A stretch of 53,482 nt of DNA from UMGS1696 sp045643285 (GTDB lineage: Bacteria > Bacillota > Clostridia > Oscillospirales > CAG-272): positions 1-53,482 of the forward strand of contig JAZUKN010000081.1 in the NCBI GenBank assembly GCA_045643285.1, given 5' to 3'. Of the stretch, positions 7,568-14,915 are shown piece by piece. A program made the position numbers and the translations under genes. The number at the start of each line of letters is the position of its first letter. Within the stretch, counting starts at the first letter, position 1. The notes below the pieces were generated by a model. The model did no database searches and was not told the origin of the DNA. It saw only the letters and a program-made list of their open reading frames with translations.

Positions 7568-8908
7568 ATGGCTGTACAACTTAATGAGAAATTTCTCGAG
7601 GGATTCATCAACCCCGGTGAAATCGAAAAAATCGGTCACGTAGCCGAAGCCGCGCACCGTATTGTCAGAACAGGCAAGGGTGCAGGCAACGATTTTCTCG
7701 GGTGGCTCGATCTCCCCGTAAACTATGATAAGGAAGAATTTGCTCGCATCAAAAAGACCGCTGAAAAGGTTCAGAAGATGTGCGACGTTTTTGTCGTTAT
7801 CGGTATCGGCGGTTCCTACCTCGGCGCGAGAGCCGCTGTTAAGTTCGTCAAATCCCCTCTTTACAACGATCTTAAAGACGACGATATGCCCGAGATCTTC
7901 TTCGCAGGCAACTGCGTGTCTTCGTCCGCTCTTCTTGACGTTCTCAAGATCTGCGAAAAGAAAGACGTATGCATTAACGTGATCTCCAAGTCCGGCACAA
8001 CGACAGAGCCGGCAGTTGCTTTCAGAATTTTCCATGAGTTCATGGAAAAGAAGTACGGCGAAGAAGGCGCGCGCGAAAGAATTTTCGTTACTACCGACAA
8101 GTGCCGCGGCAAGCTCAAAGAGTTCTCGACAAAGAAAGGCTACGAAACATTTGTAGTTCCCGATGACATCGGCGGACGTTACTCCGTTCTAACGGCAGTA
8201 GGTCTTCTTCCGATAGCTGTAGCCGGAATCGACATCGACGCCATGATGCAGGGAGCGGCTGACGCAAGAGTAAAGTTCTCGTCCGAATCTATCGAAGACA
8301 ATGACGCAATGCGTTATGCGGCTATCAGAAACATCCTTTACAACAAGGGTAAGACAATAGAAACGCTCGTTACATACGAGCCGGCTTGCCAGATGCTCTG
8401 CGAATGGTGGAAGCAGCTTTACGGCGAAAGCGAAGGCAAGGACGGAAAGGGACTCTTCCCGGCATCCGTTATCTTCTCGACAGACCTTCACTCCCTCGGT
8501 CAGTATATCCAGCAGGGACTCAGAACGATGTTTGAGACCGTGCTTGATTTCAAGTCCACCGACGACACTGTTCTCATCCCGTTTGATCCGAACGATGTTG
8601 ACGGTCTGAACTTCCTCGCAGGAAAAGAACTGCACGAAGTCAACAGAACCGCTATGACAGGCACATTGTTCGCCCACAAGGACGGCGGTGTACCGAACGT
8701 TGTTATCGAAGTCAAGGACAGAAGCGCATACTCGTTCGGCTATCTCGTGTACTTCTTCGAGCTGTCGTGCGCGATCTCCGGATATATGCTCGGCGTAAAC
8801 CCGTTCGACCAGCCCGGTGTTGAAGCATACAAGAAGAATATGTACGCTCTTCTCGGCAAACCCGGTTACGAAGAAGAAAGAAAAGCTCTCGAAGCAAGAA
8901 TGAACTAA
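7568..8908 (+). CDS. pgi: Glucose-6-phosphate isomerase
   Basis: This 446-residue enzyme interconverts glucose-6-phosphate and fructose-6-phosphate in glycolysis and gluconeogenesis. Family motifs in order are VIGIGGSYLGARAA (sugar-phosphate binding), ISKSGTTTEPA (SIS phosphate loop), GGRYSVLTAVGLLPIA (signature 1) and a C-terminal region ending LGKPGYEEE. The compact length is that of the Firmicutes/thermophile type, not the 550-residue E. coli type. GGAGG is unusually far (13 nt) from the ATG. A small P-loop gene follows 30 nt later with no terminator between, so the two are likely co-transcribed. Confidence 0.97.
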   Translation: MAVQLNEKFLEGFINPGEIEKIGHVAEAAHRIVRTGKGAGNDFLGWLDLPVNYDKEEFARIKKTAEKVQKMCDVFVVIGIGGSYLGARAAVKFVKSPLYNDLKDDDMPEIFFAGNCVSSSALLDVLKICEKKDVCINVISKSGTTTEPAVAFRIFHEFMEKKYGEEGARERIFVTTDKCRGKLKEFSTKKGYETFVVPDDIGGRYSVLTAVGLLPIAVAGIDIDAMMQGAADARVKFSSESIEDNDAMRYAAIRNILYNKGKTIETLVTYEPACQMLCEWWKQLYGESEGKDGKGLFPASVIFSTDLHSLGQYIQQGLRTMFETVLDFKSTDDTVLIPFDPNDVDGLNFLAGKELHEVNRTAMTGTLFAHKDGGVPNVVIEVKDRSAYSFGYLVYFFELSCAISGYMLGVNPFDQPGVEAYKKNMYALLGKPGYEEERKALEARMN

Positions 8909-8938
8909 AACAAAATAATCCAAAAACGGAGGAATACC

Positions 8939-9346
8939 ATGATCAAACTCATCATCGGCAACAAAGGAGCCGGCAAAACAAAGACTCTCATCAATCTTGT
9001 AAACGAAGCACTCGACACGTCAAAGGGCTGTGTTGTATGCCTTGAAAAGGGCAACAATCTCAGATATGACGTGAAATATCTCGCTCGCCTTGTTAATACC
9101 GAAGAATACAACATCACGACCTGCAGAACACTTTACGGCTTCATTGCAGGCATTCTCGCGTCCAACCATGACGTTACCGATATTTTCGTTGACTCCGCTC
9201 TCAAAATCTGCGGCGGCGACACCGAAGAATTCGACAAGTTCCTCGATGCTCTCGACGATCTTATCAAGACACACGTTATCAATCTCGTTATGACGTCCTC
9301 CATTGATCCTGCAAACGCCAGCGATACTGTAAAGAAGTATCTGTAA
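8939..9346 (+). CDS. Small P-loop NTPase of unknown role, pgi operon
   Basis: This 135-residue protein begins MIKLIIGNKGAGKTKT, with a Walker A motif at residues 7-15 (GNKGAGKTK). A hydrophobic strand ending in Asp (VTDIFVDSA, about residues 78-86) could be Walker B, and DLIKTHVINLVMTSS a sensor-1-like strand. It resembles short clostridial 'ATP-binding' proteins with no characterised function. No membrane segment or partner domain is present. It follows pgi by 30 nt with its own GGAGG and ends at a good terminator, so its expression is tied to a glycolytic gene. Real gene; function unknown. Confidence 0.88.
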   Translation: MIKLIIGNKGAGKTKTLINLVNEALDTSKGCVVCLEKGNNLRYDVKYLARLVNTEEYNITTCRTLYGFIAGILASNHDVTDIFVDSALKICGGDTEEFDKFLDALDDLIKTHVINLVMTSSIDPANASDTVKKYL

Positions 9347-9366
9347 GTCAGAATCAAACAAAAATG

Positions 9367-9399
9367 AGAAGTGCGGTGAAATGATCTGCACTTCTTTTT
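9367..9399 (+). terminator. Terminator of the pgi operon
   Basis: AGAAGTGC (9367-9374) pairs with GCACTTCT (9388-9395) and is followed by TTTT. Confidence 0.8.
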
Positions 9400-9493
9400 A
9401 TGTCATGTCTCTGTTTTTCTGTCATTTTCAAGCCTTATACATATAATGCTAACAGGACTATAGAGTCCCAAACAATTTGAAAGGTATATTAAA

Positions 9494-10345
9494 ATGGCTG
9501 AATACAGAAATACCGGCGGAAACTGCCGCGACACTGTCACGATCGACACATATCGCGTGCTTGACTCCTGCCGTGACAAGGATTGTTTTGAGGATGTGCG
9601 TGTCTTTCTCACCGCAGAAGGACAGGAAATAATCGACAGAACAGGAACAGTCCGCGCAAAGAACGCAGAAGTCGTTTATTCGAATATCGACATCGACGAC
9701 GTTCCGTTCAACAGAGGATTCTATCAGATTTCTATAAGGATTTATGCAAAAATCAGATTTGAGGCTTGCCTCTGTCCCGGAAACATCAGAGAATTTGACG
9801 GTATCGCCGCAGTAGACAAAAAAGTGATTCTATTCGGCGGTGAAGGGAATGTCAGTGTATTCAAGAGCGAGCTTCTCGGAAAATCCGGCGGCTTCTGCTC
9901 GACGAATTGTTGTGACAAAGGCTCAACCTTGCCGCTTGCAGTGCTTGAAACGGTCGATCCTATCGTTCTCGGATGTAAGATCACCGAACCCGGCAGGCCT
10001 TGTCGCTGCTCGTCTTCCGTCACGCTCGACGAAATACCCGATACTGTTCACGGCGGTATCTGCGGAGAGATCGTCGACTGCCCGAACGCCTGCCGTCTGC
10101 TCGTCTCACTCGGATTCTTCTCAGTCGTCCGCATCGAAAGACCGGCGCAGTATCTCATAAACGCTGTTGAATATTGTGTACCCGAAAAGGAATGCGTCAT
10201 GCCGAAGGTCGACGATCCGTGTTCGCTCTTTAAGCAAATGGCTTTTCCGACGGCTGAGTTCTCCTCGTCTTCGGTAATGCCGCCGAAATATTCTTCTCCG
10301 TGTGGGTGTCAGAATAAACCCGATGACTGCGGATGCAAGGGATAA
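9494..10345 (+). CDS. Cys-rich conserved protein of unknown function
   Basis: This 283-residue protein begins MAEYRNTGGNCRD and has Cys pairs throughout (DSCRDKDCFEDV, CLCPGN, CSTNCCDKG, CRCSSS) and a Cys-rich C-terminal tail (SPCGCQNK, DCGCKG). The segment SCRDKDCFEDVRVFL and the phrase FNRGFYQISIRIY match, from memory, a conserved clostridial hypothetical family. The Cys pattern and lack of a signal peptide recall cytoplasmically made structural proteins such as spore-coat components, but no sporulation promoter could be established. About 20 Cys residues could bind metal or cross-link. Monocistronic, with a terminator on each side. Confidence 0.85.
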   Translation: MAEYRNTGGNCRDTVTIDTYRVLDSCRDKDCFEDVRVFLTAEGQEIIDRTGTVRAKNAEVVYSNIDIDDVPFNRGFYQISIRIYAKIRFEACLCPGNIREFDGIAAVDKKVILFGGEGNVSVFKSELLGKSGGFCSTNCCDKGSTLPLAVLETVDPIVLGCKITEPGRPCRCSSSVTLDEIPDTVHGGICGEIVDCPNACRLLVSLGFFSVVRIERPAQYLINAVEYCVPEKECVMPKVDDPCSLFKQMAFPTAEFSSSSVMPPKYSSPCGCQNKPDDCGCKG

Positions 10346-10364
10346 ACCGCCAATAAACGAAATT

Positions 10365-10393
10365 GCCGCTCCATGAAAAGAAGCGGCTTTTTT
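10365..10393 (+). terminator. Terminator after the Cys-rich gene
   Basis: GCCGCT (10365-10370) and AGCGGC (10382-10387) form a short stem followed by TTTTTT. Confidence 0.7.
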
Positions 10394-10414
10394 CGATTAT
10401 TTTTGTCACACTAC

Positions 10415-10443
10415 TTGAAATAATTCCGCTTTTGTTATACAAT
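10415..10443 (+). promoter_or_regulatory. Promoter of the nucleotidyltransferase-galE-galM operon
   Basis: TTGAAA (10415-10420), a 17-nt spacer and TACAAT (10438-10443) lie about 38 nt before the ATG at 10482. Confidence 0.7.
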
Positions 10444-10481
10444 GGTAACATCAAAAAAATATATATTCTCGGAGGCAAAAT

Positions 10482-11384
10482 ATGACATTATTCATTCTTG
10501 CAGCAGGCATGGGCTCACGCTACGGCGGACTCAAACAGATCGACCCCTTTACAGAGCATGGCGAATTCATCATCGACTTCTCTATATACGACGCTATTCA
10601 GGCGGGCTTTGACAGAGTCGTATTCGTAATCAAGAAAGAGAATTATGAAATATTCAAGGAAACAGTCGGAAACAGAATCGCAGATAAGGTCAAAGTAGAA
10701 TACGTATTCCAGGAACTCGAACCGGCTAAAAAGGCTGGATTCGTTCCGGAAGACCGAATCAAACCGCTCGGCACGACGCACGCACTTCTCGCCGCAGAAC
10801 ACGTTCTCGACGACGGCTTTGCAGTTATCAATTCCGACGATTTCTACGGACGCGATGCTTTCTTCAAGGCTGCGGAATTCATCAAAAATGCCGATGCAAA
10901 CGACACACACTACTGCATGGTCGGCTATTACCTCGGCAATACGCTCACAGATAACGGAAGCGTAGCACGCGGCCAGTGCCACAAGGACGAAAACGGCTAC
11001 CTTGATCAGATCAACGAAAGAACAAAGCTCTTCAAGGAAGACGGCGGCGCATACTTTGACGACGAAAACGGCGAAAGAGTACACCTTCCCGACAACACAG
11101 TCGTTTCGATGAACTTCTGGGGCTTCACACCGAAGATCTTTGAAGGACTGAACAAGGAATTTGACGAATTTATCTACGATCCTAACCTCGACAAGATGAA
11201 GGGCGAATGCCTCCTTCCGAACTGCGTAGGTCACATGATTAAGCGCGGCGAATGCGATGTTAAGGTCCTCGAAACCTCCGCAAAATGGTTCGGCGTAACT
11301 TATGCAGACGACAAACCTGATGTTATCGCAAATCTCAAAGCCCTTATCGCATCGGGCGAATATCCGGACGGACTCTGGAAATAA
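10482..11384 (+). CDS. Sugar-1-phosphate nucleotidyltransferase, gal operon
   Basis: This 300-residue NTP_transferase-fold protein begins with the nucleotide-binding signature LAAGMGSRYGGLKQ (Gly-rich loop, Arg, then Lys). It has NSDDFYGRDAF, containing the metal-binding Asp pair, in the middle. It belongs to a gut-bacterial group usually annotated only as 'nucleotidyltransferase'. First place in an operon with galE and galM, and the absence of galT or galK nearby, suggest it makes a UDP-hexose from UTP and glucose- or galactose-1-phosphate; that substrate is inferred. No membrane or signal segment. It is separated from galE by 24 nt. Confidence 0.88.
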   Translation: MTLFILAAGMGSRYGGLKQIDPFTEHGEFIIDFSIYDAIQAGFDRVVFVIKKENYEIFKETVGNRIADKVKVEYVFQELEPAKKAGFVPEDRIKPLGTTHALLAAEHVLDDGFAVINSDDFYGRDAFFKAAEFIKNADANDTHYCMVGYYLGNTLTDNGSVARGQCHKDENGYLDQINERTKLFKEDGGAYFDDENGERVHLPDNTVVSMNFWGFTPKIFEGLNKEFDEFIYDPNLDKMKGECLLPNCVGHMIKRGECDVKVLETSAKWFGVTYADDKPDVIANLKALIASGEYPDGLWK

Positions 11385-11408
11385 TTTCATCACATACAGG
11401 AGTACAGT

Positions 11409-12425
11409 ATGGCAATTCTTGTAACAGGCGGAGCAGGGTACATCGGCTCCCATACAGTAGTTGAGCTTCTCGAAAACGGTTACGAAGTCGTGGTATGCGA
11501 CAACCTCTCTAACTCATCAAAGAAATCTCTTGAGAGAGTCAAGAAAATCACCGGCAAGGACGTGAAATTCTATCTTGCCGATATTTGCGACAGAGCGGCA
11601 ATGGAGAACATTTTCAAGAACGAAAAAATCGACTCCGTTATACATTTTGCAGGTCTCAAGGCAGTCGGCGAATCCGTCGCAAAGCCGTGGGAATATTACA
11701 ACAACAATATCACAGGCACGCTCACTCTCGTTGACGTGATGAAGAAGCATGGTGTGAAGAATATTATTTTCTCATCTTCAGCTACGGTTTACGGTGATCC
11801 TGCGTTCATTCCGATCACCGAAGAATGCCCTAAAGGACAGTGCACAAACCCCTACGGCTGGACAAAATCCATGCTTGAGCAGATATTCATGGACATTCAG
11901 AAATCCGACAACGAGTGGAACATCGTTCTGCTTCGCTACTTCAACCCGATCGGTGCACACAAGAGCGGTCTTATCGGCGAAAATCCGAACGGTATCCCGA
12001 ACAATCTTATGCCTTATGTGACACAGGTCGCAGTCGGTAAGAGAGAAAAGCTCAGCGTATTCGGCAACGACTACGATACACCGGACGGAACGGGAGTCCG
12101 CGACTATATCCACGTTGTAGACCTCGCAAAAGGACACGTCTGCGCTGTCAAAAAGCTCTCTGAAAAATGCGGTCTGAAGATATACAATCTCGGCACAGGC
12201 AACGGTTACAGCGTTCTCGACATCGTAAAGAATTTTGAAGCCTCAACAGGCGTCAAAGTTCCGTATGTTATCGCACCTCGCCGTCCCGGAGACATCGCAA
12301 CATGCTATGCAAGCGCTAAACTCGCTTATAAGGAACTCGGCTGGAAAGCTGAGAACGGCATCCGTGAGATGTGCGAGGACGCATGGAGATGGCAGAAAAA
12401 CAACCCGAACGGGTTTGAAGATTGA
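11409..12425 (+). CDS. galE: UDP-glucose 4-epimerase
   Basis: This 338-residue extended SDR enzyme interconverts UDP-galactose and UDP-glucose (Leloir pathway; also supplies UDP-Gal for glycan synthesis). The NAD-binding GGAGYIGS is at residues 7-14, the catalytic Ser group SSSATVYG at 131-138 and the catalytic pair Tyr149/Lys153 in NPYGWTK. RYFNPIGAH and GTGVRDYIHV are typical GalE segments. Length is exactly usual. GGAG precedes the ATG. It lies 24 nt after the nucleotidyltransferase and 8 nt before galM. Confidence 0.97.
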   Translation: MAILVTGGAGYIGSHTVVELLENGYEVVVCDNLSNSSKKSLERVKKITGKDVKFYLADICDRAAMENIFKNEKIDSVIHFAGLKAVGESVAKPWEYYNNNITGTLTLVDVMKKHGVKNIIFSSSATVYGDPAFIPITEECPKGQCTNPYGWTKSMLEQIFMDIQKSDNEWNIVLLRYFNPIGAHKSGLIGENPNGIPNNLMPYVTQVAVGKREKLSVFGNDYDTPDGTGVRDYIHVVDLAKGHVCAVKKLSEKCGLKIYNLGTGNGYSVLDIVKNFEASTGVKVPYVIAPRRPGDIATCYASAKLAYKELGWKAENGIREMCEDAWRWQKNNPNGFED

Positions 12426-12433
12426 GGTAGAAT

Positions 12434-13489
12434 ATGATTAAAAAAGAGTTATTCGGCAGCCTCCCGACCGGTGAAGAAGTATACGCATACACCCTCTCAA
12501 ACGACTCTATAACGTCTTTTACAGTTCTTAACTACGGTGGTATCATCAAAAATATTTTCGTCGCCGACAAGAACGGCAAAGTAGACGATGTTGTTCTCGG
12601 ATTCGATTCCCTTGAATCTTATCTCACTTCCGCCGGATGCCAGGGCGCACTCATCGGACGTGTTGCAAACAGAATCGGCGGCGGCAGATTCACACTCGAC
12701 GGTAAAGAATATCAGCTCTACCGGAACGACGGCAGAAACACTCTGCACGGCGGCAAAGTCGGATTTGACAAGAAGATATGGAACGCAGAAGCAATCGACG
12801 TGGAAGAGCCGAAAGTTATCCTTTCTTACGTCAGTCCCGACGGAGAAGAAAACTTCCCCGGAACACTGAAAGTAAGCGTTACATACACGCTCACAAAGGA
12901 TGGTGCGGTTTCGCTTCACTATGAAGCAACGACCGACAAGCCGACGTTCATCAATATGACGAATCACGCATACTTCAACCTCGGCGGTTATCAGTCCGGT
13001 GTAATCGACGACAACCTCCTCTGGCTCGACTGCGATAAGATGAATTCCGTTGATAATGAGCTTATTCCCGACGGAAAATTCATCGACGTAAAGGGAACGC
13101 CTTACGATTTCACTACAGAAAAGCGCGTCGGAGACGGATTCGGAGCAGATCATCCGCTTATGAAGTTCTTCGGCGGGTACGATAACAACCTCGTCTGCCG
13201 CGATTTCGACGGAGAGATCAAAATGCGCGCAAAACTCACCGATCCCCATTCCGGAAGAGTACTCGAATGTTACACCGATCAGCCGTGCGTGCAGATCTAC
13301 ACGGGAAATATGATCAGACTCGACGATCCGGCGTTCAAGGGCGGTATTCCGCAGTACAAGCACTGCGCGGTCTGCCTTGAGACAGGCGCAATGCCGGACG
13401 CGATGAACCACGAGGGATTCACGGACATTTCACTCCGTCCCGGAGAAAAATACGACACCACAACAGTGTTTGCGTTCTCGAATAAATAA
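12434..13489 (+). CDS. galM: Aldose 1-epimerase (galactose mutarotase)
   Basis: This 351-residue enzyme converts the anomers of galactose or glucose so that the alpha form can be phosphorylated. Conserved GalM segments are LIGRVANRIGGGRF, NTLHGGKVGFDK (substrate His), MTNHAYFNLGG (catalytic His region) and AVCLETGAMPDAMNH (catalytic Glu). Its length is the usual 340-350. It is cytoplasmic, with no signal peptide. It starts 8 nt after galE with GAGG as ribosome site and ends at a bidirectional terminator, closing the three-gene operon. Confidence 0.97.
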   Translation: MIKKELFGSLPTGEEVYAYTLSNDSITSFTVLNYGGIIKNIFVADKNGKVDDVVLGFDSLESYLTSAGCQGALIGRVANRIGGGRFTLDGKEYQLYRNDGRNTLHGGKVGFDKKIWNAEAIDVEEPKVILSYVSPDGEENFPGTLKVSVTYTLTKDGAVSLHYEATTDKPTFINMTNHAYFNLGGYQSGVIDDNLLWLDCDKMNSVDNELIPDGKFIDVKGTPYDFTTEKRVGDGFGADHPLMKFFGGYDNNLVCRDFDGEIKMRAKLTDPHSGRVLECYTDQPCVQIYTGNMIRLDDPAFKGGIPQYKHCAVCLETGAMPDAMNHEGFTDISLRPGEKYDTTTVFAFSNK

Positions 13490-13495
13490 AAAACA

Positions 13496-13528
13496 AGCCG
13501 CGATCATCACACCGATGAAAGCGGCTTT
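13496..13528. terminator. Bidirectional terminator between galM and cysK
   Basis: AAGCCGC (13496-13502) pairs with GCGGCTT (13522-13528). An inner TCATC/GATGA pairing extends it. The genes converge here. Confidence 0.75.
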
Positions 13529-13532
13529 TCTG

Positions 13533-14462
13533 TTATCCGAACATTTCCGTCGACAAATATCTGTCTCCTGTGTCAGGAAGCAGTACGACTATAGTCTTAC
13601 CTGCGTTTTCTTCACGCTGAGCCTGTTTTATCGCCGCAGAGAGAGCCGCGCCCGACGAAATTCCGACGAGCAGTCCTTCACACCGCGCGATCTCCCGTCC
13701 GGCTTCATACGCTTCTTCGTCTGTAACGGTCATTATTTCGTCTATAACGGAAGTGTCAAGCACATCCGGCACGAATCCTGCGCCGATTCCCTGAAGTCCG
13801 TGCGCTCCGGCTTTTCCGCCCGATAAAACCGCAGACGCAGCCGGCTCGATACCGACGATTTTTATATCCGGTTTATTTTCTTTGAGATACCTCCCGACAC
13901 CGGTCACCGTTCCGCCCGTACCGACGCCGCAGACGAAAATGTCAATGTTTCCGTCGGTGTCTGCCCAAATTTCGGGCGCAGTCGTTTTGTAGTGTGCTTC
14001 GGGATTGGCAGGATTTACGAACTGTCCGGCGATTATTGAATCCGGCGTGGATTTTTGTATCTCCTCCGCTTTCCGAATAGCGCCGCTCATGCCGAGCTTA
14101 CCGTCGGTCAGTACAAGCTCCGCTCCGTACGCACGCATCAGAAGCTGACGTTCGTGCGACATCGTATCGGGCATAACGATTATCGCTTTATAACCGCGTG
14201 CCGCCGCAACAGCACAAAGGCCGATGCCGGTGTTGCCGGAAGTAGGCTCGATTATCGTGGATCCCTTTTTGAGAAGTCCGCGCCGTTCTGCGTCTTCGAT
14301 CATATTGAGCGCGACTCTGTCCTTTACAGAGCCTGCAGGATTCACGGATTCGACCTTTGCGATAAGATGAGCATTGAGTGAGTACGCTTTTTCGATGTTG
14401 TGCAGTTCAACAAGAGGCGTGTGTCCGATCAATTCGGCGACGGAATTATAAATCTGTGACAT
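13533..14462 (-). CDS. cysK: Cysteine synthase A
   Basis: This 309-residue PLP enzyme makes L-cysteine from O-acetylserine and sulfide. Visible motifs are IGHTPLVEL at the N-terminus, NPAGSVKDR with the PLP Lys47, PTSGNTGIGL (substrate loop) and GVGTGGTVTG (PLP phosphate loop). I chose the ATG at 14462 because GGAGG lies 6 nt upstream and the protein then matches the normal length. The frame stays open for 46 more codons, but that stretch is the hairpin array and not CysK sequence. The array starts about 19 nt upstream of this start, so the promoter must lie in or beyond it. Confidence 0.96.
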   Translation of the reverse strand: MSQIYNSVAELIGHTPLVELHNIEKAYSLNAHLIAKVESVNPAGSVKDRVALNMIEDAERRGLLKKGSTIIEPTSGNTGIGLCAVAAARGYKAIIVMPDTMSHERQLLMRAYGAELVLTDGKLGMSGAIRKAEEIQKSTPDSIIAGQFVNPANPEAHYKTTAPEIWADTDGNIDIFVCGVGTGGTVTGVGRYLKENKPDIKIVGIEPAASAVLSGGKAGAHGLQGIGAGFVPDVLDTSVIDEIMTVTDEEAYEAGREIARCEGLLVGISSGAALSAAIKQAQREENAGKTIVVLLPDTGDRYLSTEMFG

Positions 14463-14480
14463 TAGTAACCTCCGATCAAC

Positions 14481-14700
14481 AGTGAAATATTGCTTCGCAA
14501 TGTGAAATAATATGCTGGCGCAAATTGTGAAATATTGCTTCGCAATGTGAAATTTTTGCCTTACGGCAAAAGTGTTTTGACACTGACGCGACAGCGGCAA
14601 TTACACTTGCCGAAGGCAAACTTCACGCACGAAGTGTACTTAACGTTCCGCGCAGTGGAACACTTCACTGAAAAAACCACTCCCGTAGAAGTGGTTTTTT
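14481..14700. repeat. Palindromic GTGAA-hairpin array, copy 1, ending in a terminator
   Basis: The region consists of short hairpins separated by GTGAA-like words. A perfect 27-bp unit occurs at 14482-14508 and 14527-14553, each holding the hairpin ATTGC-TTC-GCAAT. More hairpins follow: TTTTGCC/GGCAAAA around 14554-14571, CTTGCC/GGCAAA around 14606-14619, the CACGAAGTG region around 14628-14636 and GTTCC/GGAAC around 14645-14660. It begins AGTGAA and ends TTCACT, and the right half carries the same units in inverse orientation, so the whole is a large imperfect palindrome. It ends in a perfect 11-bp stem, AAAAAACCACT / AGTGGTTTTTT (14671-14700), next to tRNA-Val. A second copy lies at 45584-45795. 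Confidence 0.8.
14671..14700. terminator. Terminator downstream of tRNA-Val
   Basis: AAAAAACCACT (14671-14681) and AGTGGTTTTTT (14690-14700) form an 11-bp stem with A/T-rich ends that can act on both strands. It lies 3 nt from the tRNA 3' end. Confidence 0.8.
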
Positions 14701-14703
14701 CTA

Positions 14704-14777
14704 TGGAGACAACTGGAATTGAACCAGTGACCCCTTGCATGTCAAGCAAGTACTCTAACCAGCTGAGCTATGCCTCC
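14704..14777 (-). tRNA. tRNA-Val (anticodon GAC)
   Basis: On the minus strand a full cloverleaf can be folded. The acceptor stem is GGAGGCA/TGTCTCC with one G-U pair, the D-arm begins GCTC, and the anticodon stem-loop is CTTGC-TTGACAT-GCAAG, giving anticodon GAC. The T-arm is ACTGG-TTCAATT-CCAGT and the discriminator is A. CCA is not encoded. Confidence 0.93.
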
Positions 14778-14855
14778 GTAGCGAGTGTATTATATCATAG
14801 ACGAGACAAAAAAGCAACCCTTTTTGTGAAAAAAGTTTCACTTTGTTTGAGCGAG

Positions 14856-14884
14856 TTGACAAAAGTGCGAAAAAAATGTATAAT
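14856..14884 (+). promoter_or_regulatory. Perfect-consensus promoter of the wecB operon
   Basis: TTGACA (14856-14861), a 17-nt spacer and TATAAT (14879-14884) lie about 31 nt before the ATG at 14916. Confidence 0.85.
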
Positions 14885-14915
14885 GTAGAAAAAATCAGAC
14901 AGAGGTTTTCGTGAC

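Noticed and set aside
9422..9447. Sporulation sigma-E/K promoter ahead of the Cys-rich gene
   Set aside because: CATATAAT resembles a -10, but the upstream element is spaced wrongly (about 11 nt), so no assignment is made.
12497..13411. Antisense open frame over galM (304 codons)
   Set aside because: It is a shadow of the galM reading frame, with no ribosome site and no family motif. Similar shadows occur over the nucleotidyltransferase (10515-11453) and pgi (8189-8923).
14482..14553. Repeat units resembling a CRISPR array
   Set aside because: The 27-bp unit occurs only twice, separated by 18 nt, and the rest are variable hairpins. There are no regular spacers and no cas genes.
14463..14600. 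N-terminal extension of cysK upstream of 14462
   Set aside because: The extra 46 codons fall in the hairpin array and do not resemble CysK. GGAGG and the normal length support the ATG at 14462.
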